From Crenobacter oryzisoli (GTDB lineage: Bacteria; Pseudomonadota; Gammaproteobacteria; Burkholderiales; Chromobacteriaceae): 64,000 bases of DNA. Position 1 is the first letter of the stretch; every line of letters begins with the position of its first letter. The notes below the pieces were generated by a model. The model was not told the DNA's origin, made no database searches, and saw nothing but the letters and a program-made list of their open reading frames with translations. Positions 37,370-45,907 of the stretch are shown here, piece by piece. A program made the position numbers and the translations under genes. Where the stretch lies: contig NZ_JAUEDK010000022.1 in assembly GCF_030385785.1 (NCBI RefSeq), forward strand, positions 17,536-81,535, given 5' to 3'.

Positions 37370-38170
37370 CTCTTGGGGAAGAGTGTGCCTTGCAAGTCCT
37401 GACTGGAGGGTAACTTGACCTGTGAGTGGGTGTTGATTGACGATTTTGGGCTGGCTTGTGCTTTGCATGCTGGCCTAACTGTGTCGCAACAGGAGTTGTG
37501 CCTGTGTCATTACGGTGAGTCTTGCCAATCAGAGGCCAGGCGCTTGGCTCGACGCTACTCAAGCTGGCTTAGGCTGTTGGGTACGGAGTGCATATAGTTT
37601 TTAGGCATCTGCATGGTATGCTTACTAATTGATTTTATTGGACTTAACCACCCAGGTAGTGACCCAAGCTGCCTTTGAACAGTTCTCCTAGAGCACCTCT
37701 TCGCTGAAGAGCGGCAGCTCCTTGTGATGCCGAGGTTGCATTGGAGTTGTTCAAGTGTTTGGCGATACGGTCGAAAATAGTATGTCTTTCAGCATGCAAT
37801 GTATCGGGGCTGAAGGAGAGGAGTCTGCAATGACTTTGAGGTTTTATTGGTAATATTTTATGACATAGATATGCTTCTTTGTTGTTTGCAGCTACCTTTT
37901 TTTGCTTATTGCAACACTGTGCTCAAATGAAAAACTGGACGCGTCTACATTAACCTGATTGTAGGCATGGGTAGTTAGCATCGCGGATTAGGAATCAAAA
38001 CTGAAGATGAGCTTCAGTAGGTGGACTTCCATTGTCTATCTATGAATTGGAAAGTTTCCGGGTTTGATTAATTTTCAAGTTTGATCGAGAAATAAGTTTT
38101 CTGTGCTAAATAAAATTTTCTGCACTACGATCAAATTCCATTGATAACGTAATTTTTAGCTGGGGTGGTG

Positions 38171-39190
38171 ATGTCATCGGTAAAAGAGGGTATGTTTGAC
38201 AATCAAACAATTTTGGTGACTGGAGGAACTGGTTCTTTTGGTAATGTTTTCTTGCCGATGACTCTGGAGAAGTTCAATCCTAAAAAGGTAATTGTTTATT
38301 CCAGAGATGAAATGAAGCAATGGGAAATGGCCAAGAAATTTCAGGGCGATTCCCGGGTGCGTTTTTTCATCGGCGATGTGCGCGATAAAGATCGTTTGTA
38401 CCGCGCGCTGGACGGAGTCGATTACGTCGTGCACGCAGCCGCCACCAAGATCGTGCCGACGGCCGAATACAATCCCTTCGAGTGTGTCAAAACGAACGTG
38501 AACGGCGCGATGAACCTGATCGATGCGTGCATCGACCAGGGCGTCAAGCGGGTCGTGGCGCTGTCGACCGATAAGGCGAGCAGCCCGGTCAATCTGTATG
38601 GGGCCACCAAGCTGGCGTCCGACAAATTGTTCGTGGCGGGCAATTCCTACTCGGGCGGCGAGGGCACCCGGTTCGCTGTTGTCCGCTACGGCAATGTGAT
38701 GGGGTCGCGCGGATCGGTCATTCCCTTCTTTATGTCAATCAAAAACAAAGGCGTGTTGCCGATCACCGACGAGCGTATGACTCGCTTCATGATCTCGCTG
38801 GAAGAGGGCGTGGAACTGGTCTGGCATGCCTTCGAGGACATGGAGGGCGGCGAAATCTATGTGAAGAAAATCCCGTCGATGAAAATGACCGACCTTGCCC
38901 GCGTAATCGCCCCCGACGCACGGCAGGAAATCATCGGCATTCGTCCGGGCGAGAAGCTGCACGAGCAGATGATCAGCGCCGAAGACGCCTACTACACCTA
39001 CGAGTATCCCGAGCACTTCAAGATACTGCCGAATATCAACGGCTGGGCGACCTGCGAGAAGCGCATCAAGGACGGCAAGAAGGTGGCAGAGGGCTTTGTC
39101 TACGCCAGTGACAATAACAGCGAGTGGATGGACGACGCCCAGCTGCAGGCTTGGCTCGATCGCAACGCCAACAAGATTGGGAGCTTCTAA
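38171..39190 (+). CDS. pseB: UDP-GlcNAc 4,6-dehydratase (inverting) PseB
   Basis: 339 residues from the ATG at 38171 (GGGGTGG upstream); a later ATG at 38192 is possible. Rossmann motif TGGTGSFG, catalytic STDKASSPVNLYGATKLASD with the Asp-Lys and Tyr-x3-Lys of the inverting dehydratases, and RYGNVMGSRGSVIPFF. It converts UDP-GlcNAc to the 4-keto-L-altrose type intermediate, step one of pseudaminic acid synthesis in the cytoplasm. The first 170 bases are AT-rich; beyond about 38340 the gene has the GC-rich codon use of the host, a visible composition break. Confidence 0.96.
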   Translation: MSSVKEGMFDNQTILVTGGTGSFGNVFLPMTLEKFNPKKVIVYSRDEMKQWEMAKKFQGDSRVRFFIGDVRDKDRLYRALDGVDYVVHAAATKIVPTAEYNPFECVKTNVNGAMNLIDACIDQGVKRVVALSTDKASSPVNLYGATKLASDKLFVAGNSYSGGEGTRFAVVRYGNVMGSRGSVIPFFMSIKNKGVLPITDERMTRFMISLEEGVELVWHAFEDMEGGEIYVKKIPSMKMTDLARVIAPDARQEIIGIRPGEKLHEQMISAEDAYYTYEYPEHFKILPNINGWATCEKRIKDGKKVAEGFVYASDNNSEWMDDAQLQAWLDRNANKIGSF

Positions 39191-39193
39191 GCG

Positions 39194-40351
39194 ATGATTC
39201 CCTACGGCCGCCAAGACATTACCCAAGCCGATGTCGATGCCGTCCTCGATGTGCTGCAATCGGACTTCCTTACTCAGGGGCCGATGGTGCCGCGCTTCGA
39301 ACAAAGTGTGGCCCGCCATGTCGGCGCGAGCCATGCCGTGGCGGTCAACAGCGCCACGTCTGCGCTGCATATCGCCTGCCTTGCATTGGGGCTCGGCCCA
39401 GGCGACCGTTTGTGGACTTCGCCGATCACCTTCGTCGCCTCGGCCAACTGCGGGCTGTATTGTGGCGCCACGATCGACTTCGTCGACATCGACTCTTGCA
39501 CCTACAACCTGTGTCCGCAAGCGCTCGAACGCAAGCTGGAGCAGGCTGAGCGAGAAGGCACGCTGCCCAAGGTCGTCGTGCCGGTCCACCTGTGCGGCCA
39601 GCCCTGCGACATGGCCGCGATCCATGCTTTGTCCCAGCGCTATGGCTTTAAGATCGTCGAAGACGCTTCCCACGCGATCGGAGGCAAGTACCGCGGGGAG
39701 TTCATTGGCAATTGCCGCTATAGCGACATCACCGTGTTCAGCTTCCATCCGGTGAAGATTGTCACCACCGCAGAAGGCGGTATGGCGCTGACCAACGATC
39801 TCGAACTGGCCAACAGAATGAATCTGCTGCGCAGCCACGGCATTACCCGCGACCCGGTCCAAATGACCTGCGAGAGCGACGGCCCGTGGTACTACCAGCA
39901 GATCGACCTCGGCTTCAATTACCGCATGACCGAACTGCAGGCTGCGTTGGGCGTTTCGCAGATGGAACGGCTGGACCAGTACGTCGCGCGCCGCCACCAT
40001 TTGGCCCGTCGCTATGACGAGCTACTGGCAGGCTTGCCGGTGACCACGCCTTGGCAGCATCCAGACAGTTATTCCGGTCTGCACCTCTACGTCATCCGCC
40101 TGCGACGGGACAAGCTCGACAAGAGCCACCGCCAGGTTTTCGAGTCCCTGCGTGAGAGGGGCATCGGCGTCAACCTGCACTACATCCCAGTGCACACCCA
40201 GCCCTACTATCAGCGCATGGGTTTTCTACCTGGCGATTTCCCGCAAGCCGAAAGTTACTATCGCGAGGCCATCAGCCTGCCGATGTTCCAGACCATGACC
40301 GAGTCGCAGCAGAATCAGGTTATCGCGGCCCTGCGTGAGGTATTAACATGA
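39194..40351 (+). CDS. pseC: Pseudaminic acid pathway aminotransferase PseC
   Basis: 385 residues, DegT/DnrJ/EryC1 fold. PLP lysine Lys188 in FSFHPVKIVTTAEGG; start IPYGRQDITQADVDAVLDVL and FLTQGPMVPRFEQ are typical of PseC. It aminates C4 of the PseB product (step two). It starts 3 bases after pseB and overlaps pseF by 4 bp. Confidence 0.96.
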   Translation: MIPYGRQDITQADVDAVLDVLQSDFLTQGPMVPRFEQSVARHVGASHAVAVNSATSALHIACLALGLGPGDRLWTSPITFVASANCGLYCGATIDFVDIDSCTYNLCPQALERKLEQAEREGTLPKVVVPVHLCGQPCDMAAIHALSQRYGFKIVEDASHAIGGKYRGEFIGNCRYSDITVFSFHPVKIVTTAEGGMALTNDLELANRMNLLRSHGITRDPVQMTCESDGPWYYQQIDLGFNYRMTELQAALGVSQMERLDQYVARRHHLARRYDELLAGLPVTTPWQHPDSYSGLHLYVIRLRRDKLDKSHRQVFESLRERGIGVNLHYIPVHTQPYYQRMGFLPGDFPQAESYYREAISLPMFQTMTESQQNQVIAALREVLT

Positions 40352-41034
40352 AACTGGCCATTATTCCTGCCCGAGGTGGCAGCAAGCGCATCCCGCGCAA
40401 GAACATCAAGACGTTCTGCGGTAAGCCAATGATCGCCTGGTCGATCGAGGCAGCGCTCAAAAGCGGCTGCTTCGATCAGGTGATCGTGTCCACCGATGAC
40501 GCGGAAATCGCCGAGGTGGCACGTCGGTACGGCGCTGCCGTGCCTTTCATGCGCCCTGCCGAACTGTCCGACGACCACACTGGCACCATCCCGGTTATTC
40601 GCCATGCCATCGAATGGGTCAACACCCATGATCAGATGGTCGAACATGCCTGCTGCCTGTATGCCACAGCGCCGTTCGTCAGTGGTGATGACATCCGACG
40701 CGGTTTGGAGATCATTACCAATGACGATGTTGACTACGCCTTCTCGGTCACCACGTACGCCTTTCCCATTCAGCGGGCCATCCGCATCACCGCAGAGGGC
40801 CGGGTCGAGATGTTCAACCCGGAACATTTCAACACTCGTTCTCAAGACCTGGAAGAGGCCTGGCACGACGCCGGCCAGTTCTACTGGGGGCGTGCCGAAG
40901 CCTGGCTGCAGGGGAGGGTGATTTTCAGCCCGGCTTCCGTTCCCGTCCCATTACCCCGTCATCGGGTGCAGGATATCGATACCCCGGAAGACTGGGTGCG
41001 CGCCGAGTGGTTGTTCAAGGCCATGCAGTCCTAG
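40348..41034 (+). CDS. pseF: Pseudaminic acid cytidylyltransferase PseF
   Basis: 228 residues. The N-terminus MKLAIIPARGGSKRIPRKNI is the CMP-sugar synthetase signature; FDQVIVSTDDAEIAEVARRY and RVQDIDTPEDWVRAEWLFK follow the PseF pattern. It activates pseudaminic acid with CTP to give CMP-Pse, the donor for glycosylation (last step). ATGA overlap with pseC. Confidence 0.96.
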   Translation: MKLAIIPARGGSKRIPRKNIKTFCGKPMIAWSIEAALKSGCFDQVIVSTDDAEIAEVARRYGAAVPFMRPAELSDDHTGTIPVIRHAIEWVNTHDQMVEHACCLYATAPFVSGDDIRRGLEIITNDDVDYAFSVTTYAFPIQRAIRITAEGRVEMFNPEHFNTRSQDLEEAWHDAGQFYWGRAEAWLQGRVIFSPASVPVPLPRHRVQDIDTPEDWVRAEWLFKAMQS

Positions 41035-41042
41035 GGCAGAAA

Positions 41043-42161
41043 ATGAAAGTCGCTTTTCGCGTTGACGCTTCCCTCGACATGGGCACAGGCCACGTCATGC
41101 GTTGCCTGACTGTGGCCGATGCGCTCAAGGCCAGGGGCGCCGAATGTCATTTCCTCTGCCGTGCACACCGCGGCAACCTGATCGAACTCATCCGCAACAA
41201 GGGCTACGACACCTATGTCCTGGACGGCTCGGAACCTCAGGATACGAGTTCATCTGCGATGAAGCAGGTCAGCCGGGCACCCCAGCCCGCGCACGCCGCT
41301 TGGCTCGGTACCAGCCAAGAGCAGGATGCAGCCGAATGCGTGGCCATCCTTCGCGAGTTGCAGGCGGACTGGCTGATCGTCGACCATTATGCTCTCGATG
41401 CTCGCTGGGAAAGCGAGCTCAAACCGTATTGCCGCCACCTGTTGGCAATCGACGACTTGGCCGATCGGCCTCATGTGTGCGATCTCTTGCTGGACCAGAC
41501 CTTTAGTCGTTCTCCCTCCGACTACGCTTCTTGGGTTCCCGCCGGCTGTATCTTGCTTTGCGGTTCGCAATACGCCCTGTTGCGTCCCGAATTCGCCGAG
41601 TTGCGTCCTTATAGCCTGCAACGCCGGGAAAAGCCGCGGCTCGAACACCTGCTCATCACCATGGGGGGCGTCGACAAGGACAACGCCACCGGCCGAATAC
41701 TAGAGGCGCTCAGGTTGGCCGAGCTGCCTGCCCATTGCCGGATCACCGTGGTTATGGGGGCCAACGCCCCCTGGCTTGCTAAGGTTCGCCAACAGGCCGA
41801 ACAGATGCCATGGTCGGCCGAGGTCAGGGTGGCTGTCGACGATATGGCGCGACTGATGGCCGACTGTGACCTGGCGATCGGTGCGGCGGGAGCGACATCC
41901 TGGGAGCGTTGCTGCCTGGGGTTGCCGACCGTGATGGTGGTGCTTGCAGATAATCAGCGCCATGTTGCTGACGGGCTCGAACAGGCAGGGGCCGCTCTTG
42001 TTCTGCAACATCCGGCGCAGATTCCGGACCGGCTTCCCGGCTTGTTGAATTCCCTGTTCTCATCGCCGCAACGAGGCAAAGCCTTGAGCCTGGCGGCTGC
42101 CCACATCGCAGACGGCCGCGGGGCGGAGGCTCTCGTGCGGCACATGGAGTCCCTGAATTGA
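41043..42161 (+). CDS. pseG: UDP-diacetamido-trideoxy-altrose hydrolase PseG
   Basis: 372 residues from the ATG at 41043. Start MKVAFRVDASLDMGTGHVMR is diagnostic; GT-B type fold with HLLAIDDLADRPHVCDLLLD, ITMGGVDKDNATGRIL and GAAGATSWERCCLGLP. It removes UDP from the diacetamido sugar (step four). An inserted segment near residues 62-90 (rich in Ser, Ala and Pro) is longer than in Campylobacter PseG. The stop overlaps the pseH start. Confidence 0.95.
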   Translation: MKVAFRVDASLDMGTGHVMRCLTVADALKARGAECHFLCRAHRGNLIELIRNKGYDTYVLDGSEPQDTSSSAMKQVSRAPQPAHAAWLGTSQEQDAAECVAILRELQADWLIVDHYALDARWESELKPYCRHLLAIDDLADRPHVCDLLLDQTFSRSPSDYASWVPAGCILLCGSQYALLRPEFAELRPYSLQRREKPRLEHLLITMGGVDKDNATGRILEALRLAELPAHCRITVVMGANAPWLAKVRQQAEQMPWSAEVRVAVDDMARLMADCDLAIGAAGATSWERCCLGLPTVMVVLADNQRHVADGLEQAGAALVLQHPAQIPDRLPGLLNSLFSSPQRGKALSLAAAHIADGRGAEALVRHMESLN

Positions 42162-42691
42162 CTGAAAGCGGATCGACCCTGCATCAGCATCGGATTCGCC
42201 CGATGACGCATGATGATCTGGAGCTCGTGCTGGCTTGGCGCAACCACCAAGAGGTGCGCAGCTATATGTACACGCAGCGCGAGATCGAGCTTGCCGAGCA
42301 TGCCCGCTGGTTCGAGCGAGCGTCTCAAGATCCCGACCGGCACCTGTTACTCTTTGAACGCGATGGCGTCCCGCAGGGATTCATTAACCTGCATCAGATT
42401 GCGCCGGGCGGCATCGCCGACTGGGGCTTCTACGCGGCGCCTGAGGCTCCCAGGGGAACGGGGCGGCAACTCGGGCATTGCGCGCTCGAGCATGCGTTTA
42501 AGGAACTGAAGTTGCACAAGGTCTGCGGCCAGGCGTTCGCTTGCAACGAGCGCTCGGTCGGGCTGCATCAGCGCTTGGGATTCCGTCAGGAGGGAATTCT
42601 GCGCGAACAGTATTTTGACGGGCAGGAGTATTACGACGTTGTATGCTTCGGCCTTCTTGCCGCCGAATGGCTAGCGAACCCCAGAGAATAA
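42158..42691 (+). CDS. pseH: Pseudaminic acid pathway N-acetyltransferase PseH
   Basis: 177 residues. The TTG at 42158 overlaps the pseG stop (TTGA) and is chosen because the first GNAT strand (HRIRPMTHDDLELVLAWRNH) would be lost from the next ATG at 42203. The family features EVRSYMYT, GFINLHQI, GFYAAPEAPRGTGRQLG and NERSVGLHQRLGF fit PseH. It acetylates the 4-amino group with acetyl-CoA (step three). Confidence 0.94.
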   Translation: MTESGSTLHQHRIRPMTHDDLELVLAWRNHQEVRSYMYTQREIELAEHARWFERASQDPDRHLLLFERDGVPQGFINLHQIAPGGIADWGFYAAPEAPRGTGRQLGHCALEHAFKELKLHKVCGQAFACNERSVGLHQRLGFRQEGILREQYFDGQEYYDVVCFGLLAAEWLANPRE

Positions 42692-42695
42692 CAGC

Positions 42696-43751
42696 ATGTC
42701 GACCCTCCCCAGCATCCACATCGCCGGCCGCCGCATCGCCACGGATACGCCCCCCTACGTCATCGCCGAACTGTCGGCCAACCATAACGGCAAGTTGGAA
42801 ACCGCGCTGCGTCTCATTGAGGAAGCGAAACGGGCCGGCGCCGACGCAATCAAGCTGCAGACCTACACTGCCGACACCATCACGCTCGACTGTGACTCGG
42901 ACGCGTTCCAGATCCACGGCGGCCTGTGGGACGGCAAGACCCTCTACCAGCTCTACCAGGAAGCACACATGCCGTGGGAATGGCATGCCCCGCTATTCGA
43001 GCATGCCCGCAAACTCGGCATCACCATCTTCAGTTCGCCGTTCGACACCACCGCCGTCGACCTGCTGGAAGACCTGAATGCCCCTGCCTACAAGATCGCG
43101 TCTTTCGAGGCGATCGACCTGCCGCTGATCAAATACGTCGCGGGCACCGGCAAGCCGATGATCATTTCCACCGGCATGGCCGATGCCGAGGAAATCCAGG
43201 AAGCCATCAACGCCGCTTATGAGGGGGGCTGCAAGGAGCTGGCCATCTTGCATTGCGTGAGCGGTTACCCGGCCCCGCCCGAGGATTACAACCTGCTCAC
43301 CATTCCCGACATGAGCCGCCGTTTCGGCTTGGTTACAGGTTTGTCCGACCATACGCTCGACAACACGACGGCGATCGCCGGCGTGGCCCAGGGCGCCTCG
43401 ATCGTCGAGAAACACTTCACACTCAACCGCAAGGGCGGCGGGCCGGATGACAGCTTTTCGCTCGAGCCGGCAGACCTGGCGGCGTTGTGCGTCGGAGTGC
43501 GGACCGCCTGGCAAGCGTTGGGCAAGGTCGATTACGGGCGCAAATCTAGCGAGCAGGGTAATGTCAAATTTCGCCGATCCTTATATTTCGTCAAATCACT
43601 AAGAGCAGGTGATGTGGTGACGGAAGATGCGATCAGGAGTGTTCGCCCGGGCTTTGGTTTGCCCCCCAAGTTTTTTGAAGAAATAGTTGGGAAAAAAGTG
43701 ATTAGGGATGTCGGTAAGAATACCCCTGTTTCCCTAGACAGCCTTGACTGA
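42696..43751 (+). CDS. pseI: Pseudaminic acid synthase PseI
   Basis: 351 residues. NeuB-type barrel: FVIAELSANHNGKLETALRL-like start (VIAELSANHNGKLE), DAIKLQTYTADT, FSSPFDTTAVDLLEDL, YKIASFEAID and IVEKHFTLNRKGGGPDDSFS. The C-terminal SAF antifreeze-like domain begins near residue 288. It condenses the free diacetamido sugar with phosphoenolpyruvate to give pseudaminic acid (step five). At about base 43550 composition switches sharply from GC-rich to AT-rich, so the SAF-coding end comes from a different background than the rest. Confidence 0.96.
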   Translation: MSTLPSIHIAGRRIATDTPPYVIAELSANHNGKLETALRLIEEAKRAGADAIKLQTYTADTITLDCDSDAFQIHGGLWDGKTLYQLYQEAHMPWEWHAPLFEHARKLGITIFSSPFDTTAVDLLEDLNAPAYKIASFEAIDLPLIKYVAGTGKPMIISTGMADAEEIQEAINAAYEGGCKELAILHCVSGYPAPPEDYNLLTIPDMSRRFGLVTGLSDHTLDNTTAIAGVAQGASIVEKHFTLNRKGGGPDDSFSLEPADLAALCVGVRTAWQALGKVDYGRKSSEQGNVKFRRSLYFVKSLRAGDVVTEDAIRSVRPGFGLPPKFFEEIVGKKVIRDVGKNTPVSLDSLD

Positions 43752-43769
43752 TGATTTGGTTTTGAAAAT

Positions 43770-44753
43770 ATGGCTATTTTGAATGTGGCTTTGATTGGCT
43801 GTGGGAAAATTGGCTATAGCTTTATCAATTCTGGGAGCGGGGTTGGCGTCTATACACATGCGGAAGCTTATGCACGCGCAGATGGACTGCAGCTAGTCGC
43901 GGTGGTCGACCCAGACATTCAGCGCGCGCATGAGTGTGCTAAGCGTTACGGGGTTGATGCCAGTCGTGTATATGGGTCGACAGAAGATTTTTTCCGAAAC
44001 GAAACGGTAGATATCATTAGCATTGCTAGCCCTGATGCTACTCATGTGAGCTTGGTACGGCAGGCTTTGGCTATGAAGTCAGTTAAGGGAATTTTTCTTG
44101 AGAAGCCGCTCGCGCTAACATTGGAAGATGCCCAGGGTGTATTGGCGGAAGTTAGAAGATCTAATATACCTGTTCTGGTTAATTACTCAAGAAGGTATTG
44201 CTCCGAACACCGGAAACTGGCCAGCCTGATTAGAAGTGGTACTCTTGGCGAGGTTCAAACTGTCAATGGGTTTTATACCAAGGGGTTGATGCATAATGGA
44301 ACTCATTGGTTGGATTTGTTTGACTGGTTTTTTGGCGAGATCAAGATGGCTGTCGGGTGGGAGAGTGCCTCGATAGACTTTCAAGGAGACCCAACGCTGA
44401 ATGTACATTTGAGATCGCGCGCTGTGAGCGCGATGCTCCACGGTTGTGATGCTAGATATTTTTCCGTTTTTGAAATGGATGTGGTGACAGATAAGGGGCG
44501 AGTTCAGATTGTCGATGGTGGTGGAAAAATTGTGGTATCCCGAGTTTTTCCCAGTGCCATTTATCATGGTTACACTGAACTCAAGCTGGTCGAAGAGTGG
44601 TCCCATGAGAATATGAAGGATTTGTTGCTGAGGGCTGTGGAAGATTTGCGAGACTCGATTCTGGAGAGTCGCCAGCCAGTCTCAAACGCGGAAAATGCAT
44701 TTAGAGCTTTAAGGGCAGCCAATACGGCAATGAGGGAAGTCGTGTCGTGGTGA
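43770..44753 (+). CDS. Gfo/Idh/MocA family sugar oxidoreductase
   Basis: 327 residues. Dinucleotide motif ALIGCGKIGYSF, then the EKP motif GIFLEKPLALTLEDAQ with the catalytic Lys, and YSRRYCSEHRKLASLIRSGT. The GxGxxG has Cys in the second position, as in several family members. It would oxidise or reduce a hydroxyl of a sugar, nucleotide sugar or inositol. AT-rich, 18 bases after pseI, first of four genes of the same composition with coupled starts; the product is probably aminated by the aminotransferase two genes on. Confidence 0.9.
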   Translation: MAILNVALIGCGKIGYSFINSGSGVGVYTHAEAYARADGLQLVAVVDPDIQRAHECAKRYGVDASRVYGSTEDFFRNETVDIISIASPDATHVSLVRQALAMKSVKGIFLEKPLALTLEDAQGVLAEVRRSNIPVLVNYSRRYCSEHRKLASLIRSGTLGEVQTVNGFYTKGLMHNGTHWLDLFDWFFGEIKMAVGWESASIDFQGDPTLNVHLRSRAVSAMLHGCDARYFSVFEMDVVTDKGRVQIVDGGGKIVVSRVFPSAIYHGYTELKLVEEWSHENMKDLLLRAVEDLRDSILESRQPVSNAENAFRALRAANTAMREVVSW

Positions 44754-45898
44754 TGCATTGCCAAGGCGAATCAGTGGTAGCCATTTTGGCGGGCGACCCC
44801 GGTGGGGCGAAAGCTTTATTGCCGCTAGTGGCAAGATTGAGTGCAGAAAAGATAAAAATAAGTGTCGCCGGCTATTTTCAGGCGTTTGCGGTATGGAGCA
44901 ATGAGCATGTTCCCTGTTGTCGTTTGAATGACGAGTCAGAGTTGTATGCCTGGCTTGATAATCTGCCTGGTGTGAAGCTGTTGTTGCTTGGGACCTCTGT
45001 AAACGCCCTTTCATTGGAGAGAAAGGCAATTCAGTGGGGAGGTAATAACGGAGTGCCGAGCATCGCGGTGCTGGATTACTGGAGCAATTATCGAGCGAGG
45101 TTTTTGGGTGAGGCGAATGAACTGCTGTTACCCAGTCTGATTGCAGTAATGGATGATAACGCCAAACGCTCCATGGAAATGGAAGGGTTTCCGGCTGAGA
45201 TCGTTAAAGTTACGGGGCAGCCGGTACTAGAGAGTCTCACCCAGTATAAGTTGTCGAGCTCTTTGAAGGAATGGCTGCGCAACTGCCTATTGAAAAAATA
45301 TGGAGTAGACTTTTTATTTGTTTTTGTTTCACAGCCGCTTTCTAGCTTCTATGCCCAATCCATCTTTGATGGTGTTGTGCTGCCATTCGATGAAAAGTTA
45401 GCCCTGAGAGATGTCGTAACCGAGCTGGACAAGGTGCTGTTGCATGCTGGGGAAGAGAGGCAATTAAAAGCATGTGTGCTTGTGCGTCGACATCCTCGAG
45501 AAATGGCCACGCCGGATGAACTGTCGACCGGGCGTGTAAGAGTGGTCGAAGCGGAAAATTTCCAATTTGAACAGCTTAAAGTGGCCTCGTATGAATATGT
45601 TCAAGTGGCAGATCTGGTCTTTGGGATGAATTCCATGCTCCTGTTAGAGGGGTGCTATCTAAAGTCGCATGTTTTGAGTTATCAGCCAGGGGTGGTGAGC
45701 GAATTGGACTGTTTGCCTTCAAACAAGTTAGGCTGGAGTCGAGTCGTGTATGAAAAGGATGGCTTGTTTGAGGCAGTGCATGAAGAGCTGTTTGAGGAAA
45801 AATCAAGAAGATGCCGCACTGAAGTTCTTGAACGGATTGAATTGAATCAGAAAGCGACTGATTGTATTTTCAATCATATTGCTGAATTTATTAATTGA
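44747..45898 (+). CDS. Putative GT-B-fold glycosyltransferase-like protein, unassigned
   Basis: 383 residues from the GTG at 44747 (GAGGGAAG upstream); ATG at 44753 is an alternative. The N-terminal half starts VVAILAGDPGGAKALLPLV, like the first Rossmann domain of GT-B enzymes and epimerases. A VTGQPVLESL turn resembles the inter-domain TGxP motif, and the C-terminal half has VQVADLVFGMNSMLLLEGCY, where GT-B proteins hold the donor nucleotide. No secretion signal. I cannot assign a family by eye; it may be a nucleotide-sugar transferase or hydrolase acting with its neighbours. Confidence 0.6.
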   Translation: MVMHCQGESVVAILAGDPGGAKALLPLVARLSAEKIKISVAGYFQAFAVWSNEHVPCCRLNDESELYAWLDNLPGVKLLLLGTSVNALSLERKAIQWGGNNGVPSIAVLDYWSNYRARFLGEANELLLPSLIAVMDDNAKRSMEMEGFPAEIVKVTGQPVLESLTQYKLSSSLKEWLRNCLLKKYGVDFLFVFVSQPLSSFYAQSIFDGVVLPFDEKLALRDVVTELDKVLLHAGEERQLKACVLVRRHPREMATPDELSTGRVRVVEAENFQFEQLKVASYEYVQVADLVFGMNSMLLLEGCYLKSHVLSYQPGVVSELDCLPSNKLGWSRVVYEKDGLFEAVHEELFEEKSRRCRTEVLERIELNQKATDCIFNHIAEFIN

Positions 45899-45907
45899 GG
45901 TGGTATT

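Noticed and set aside
37415..37597. 60-codon frame after the heptamer repeats
   Set aside because: Cys/Leu-rich with no family-like pattern and no clear ribosome site; surrounded by repeats.
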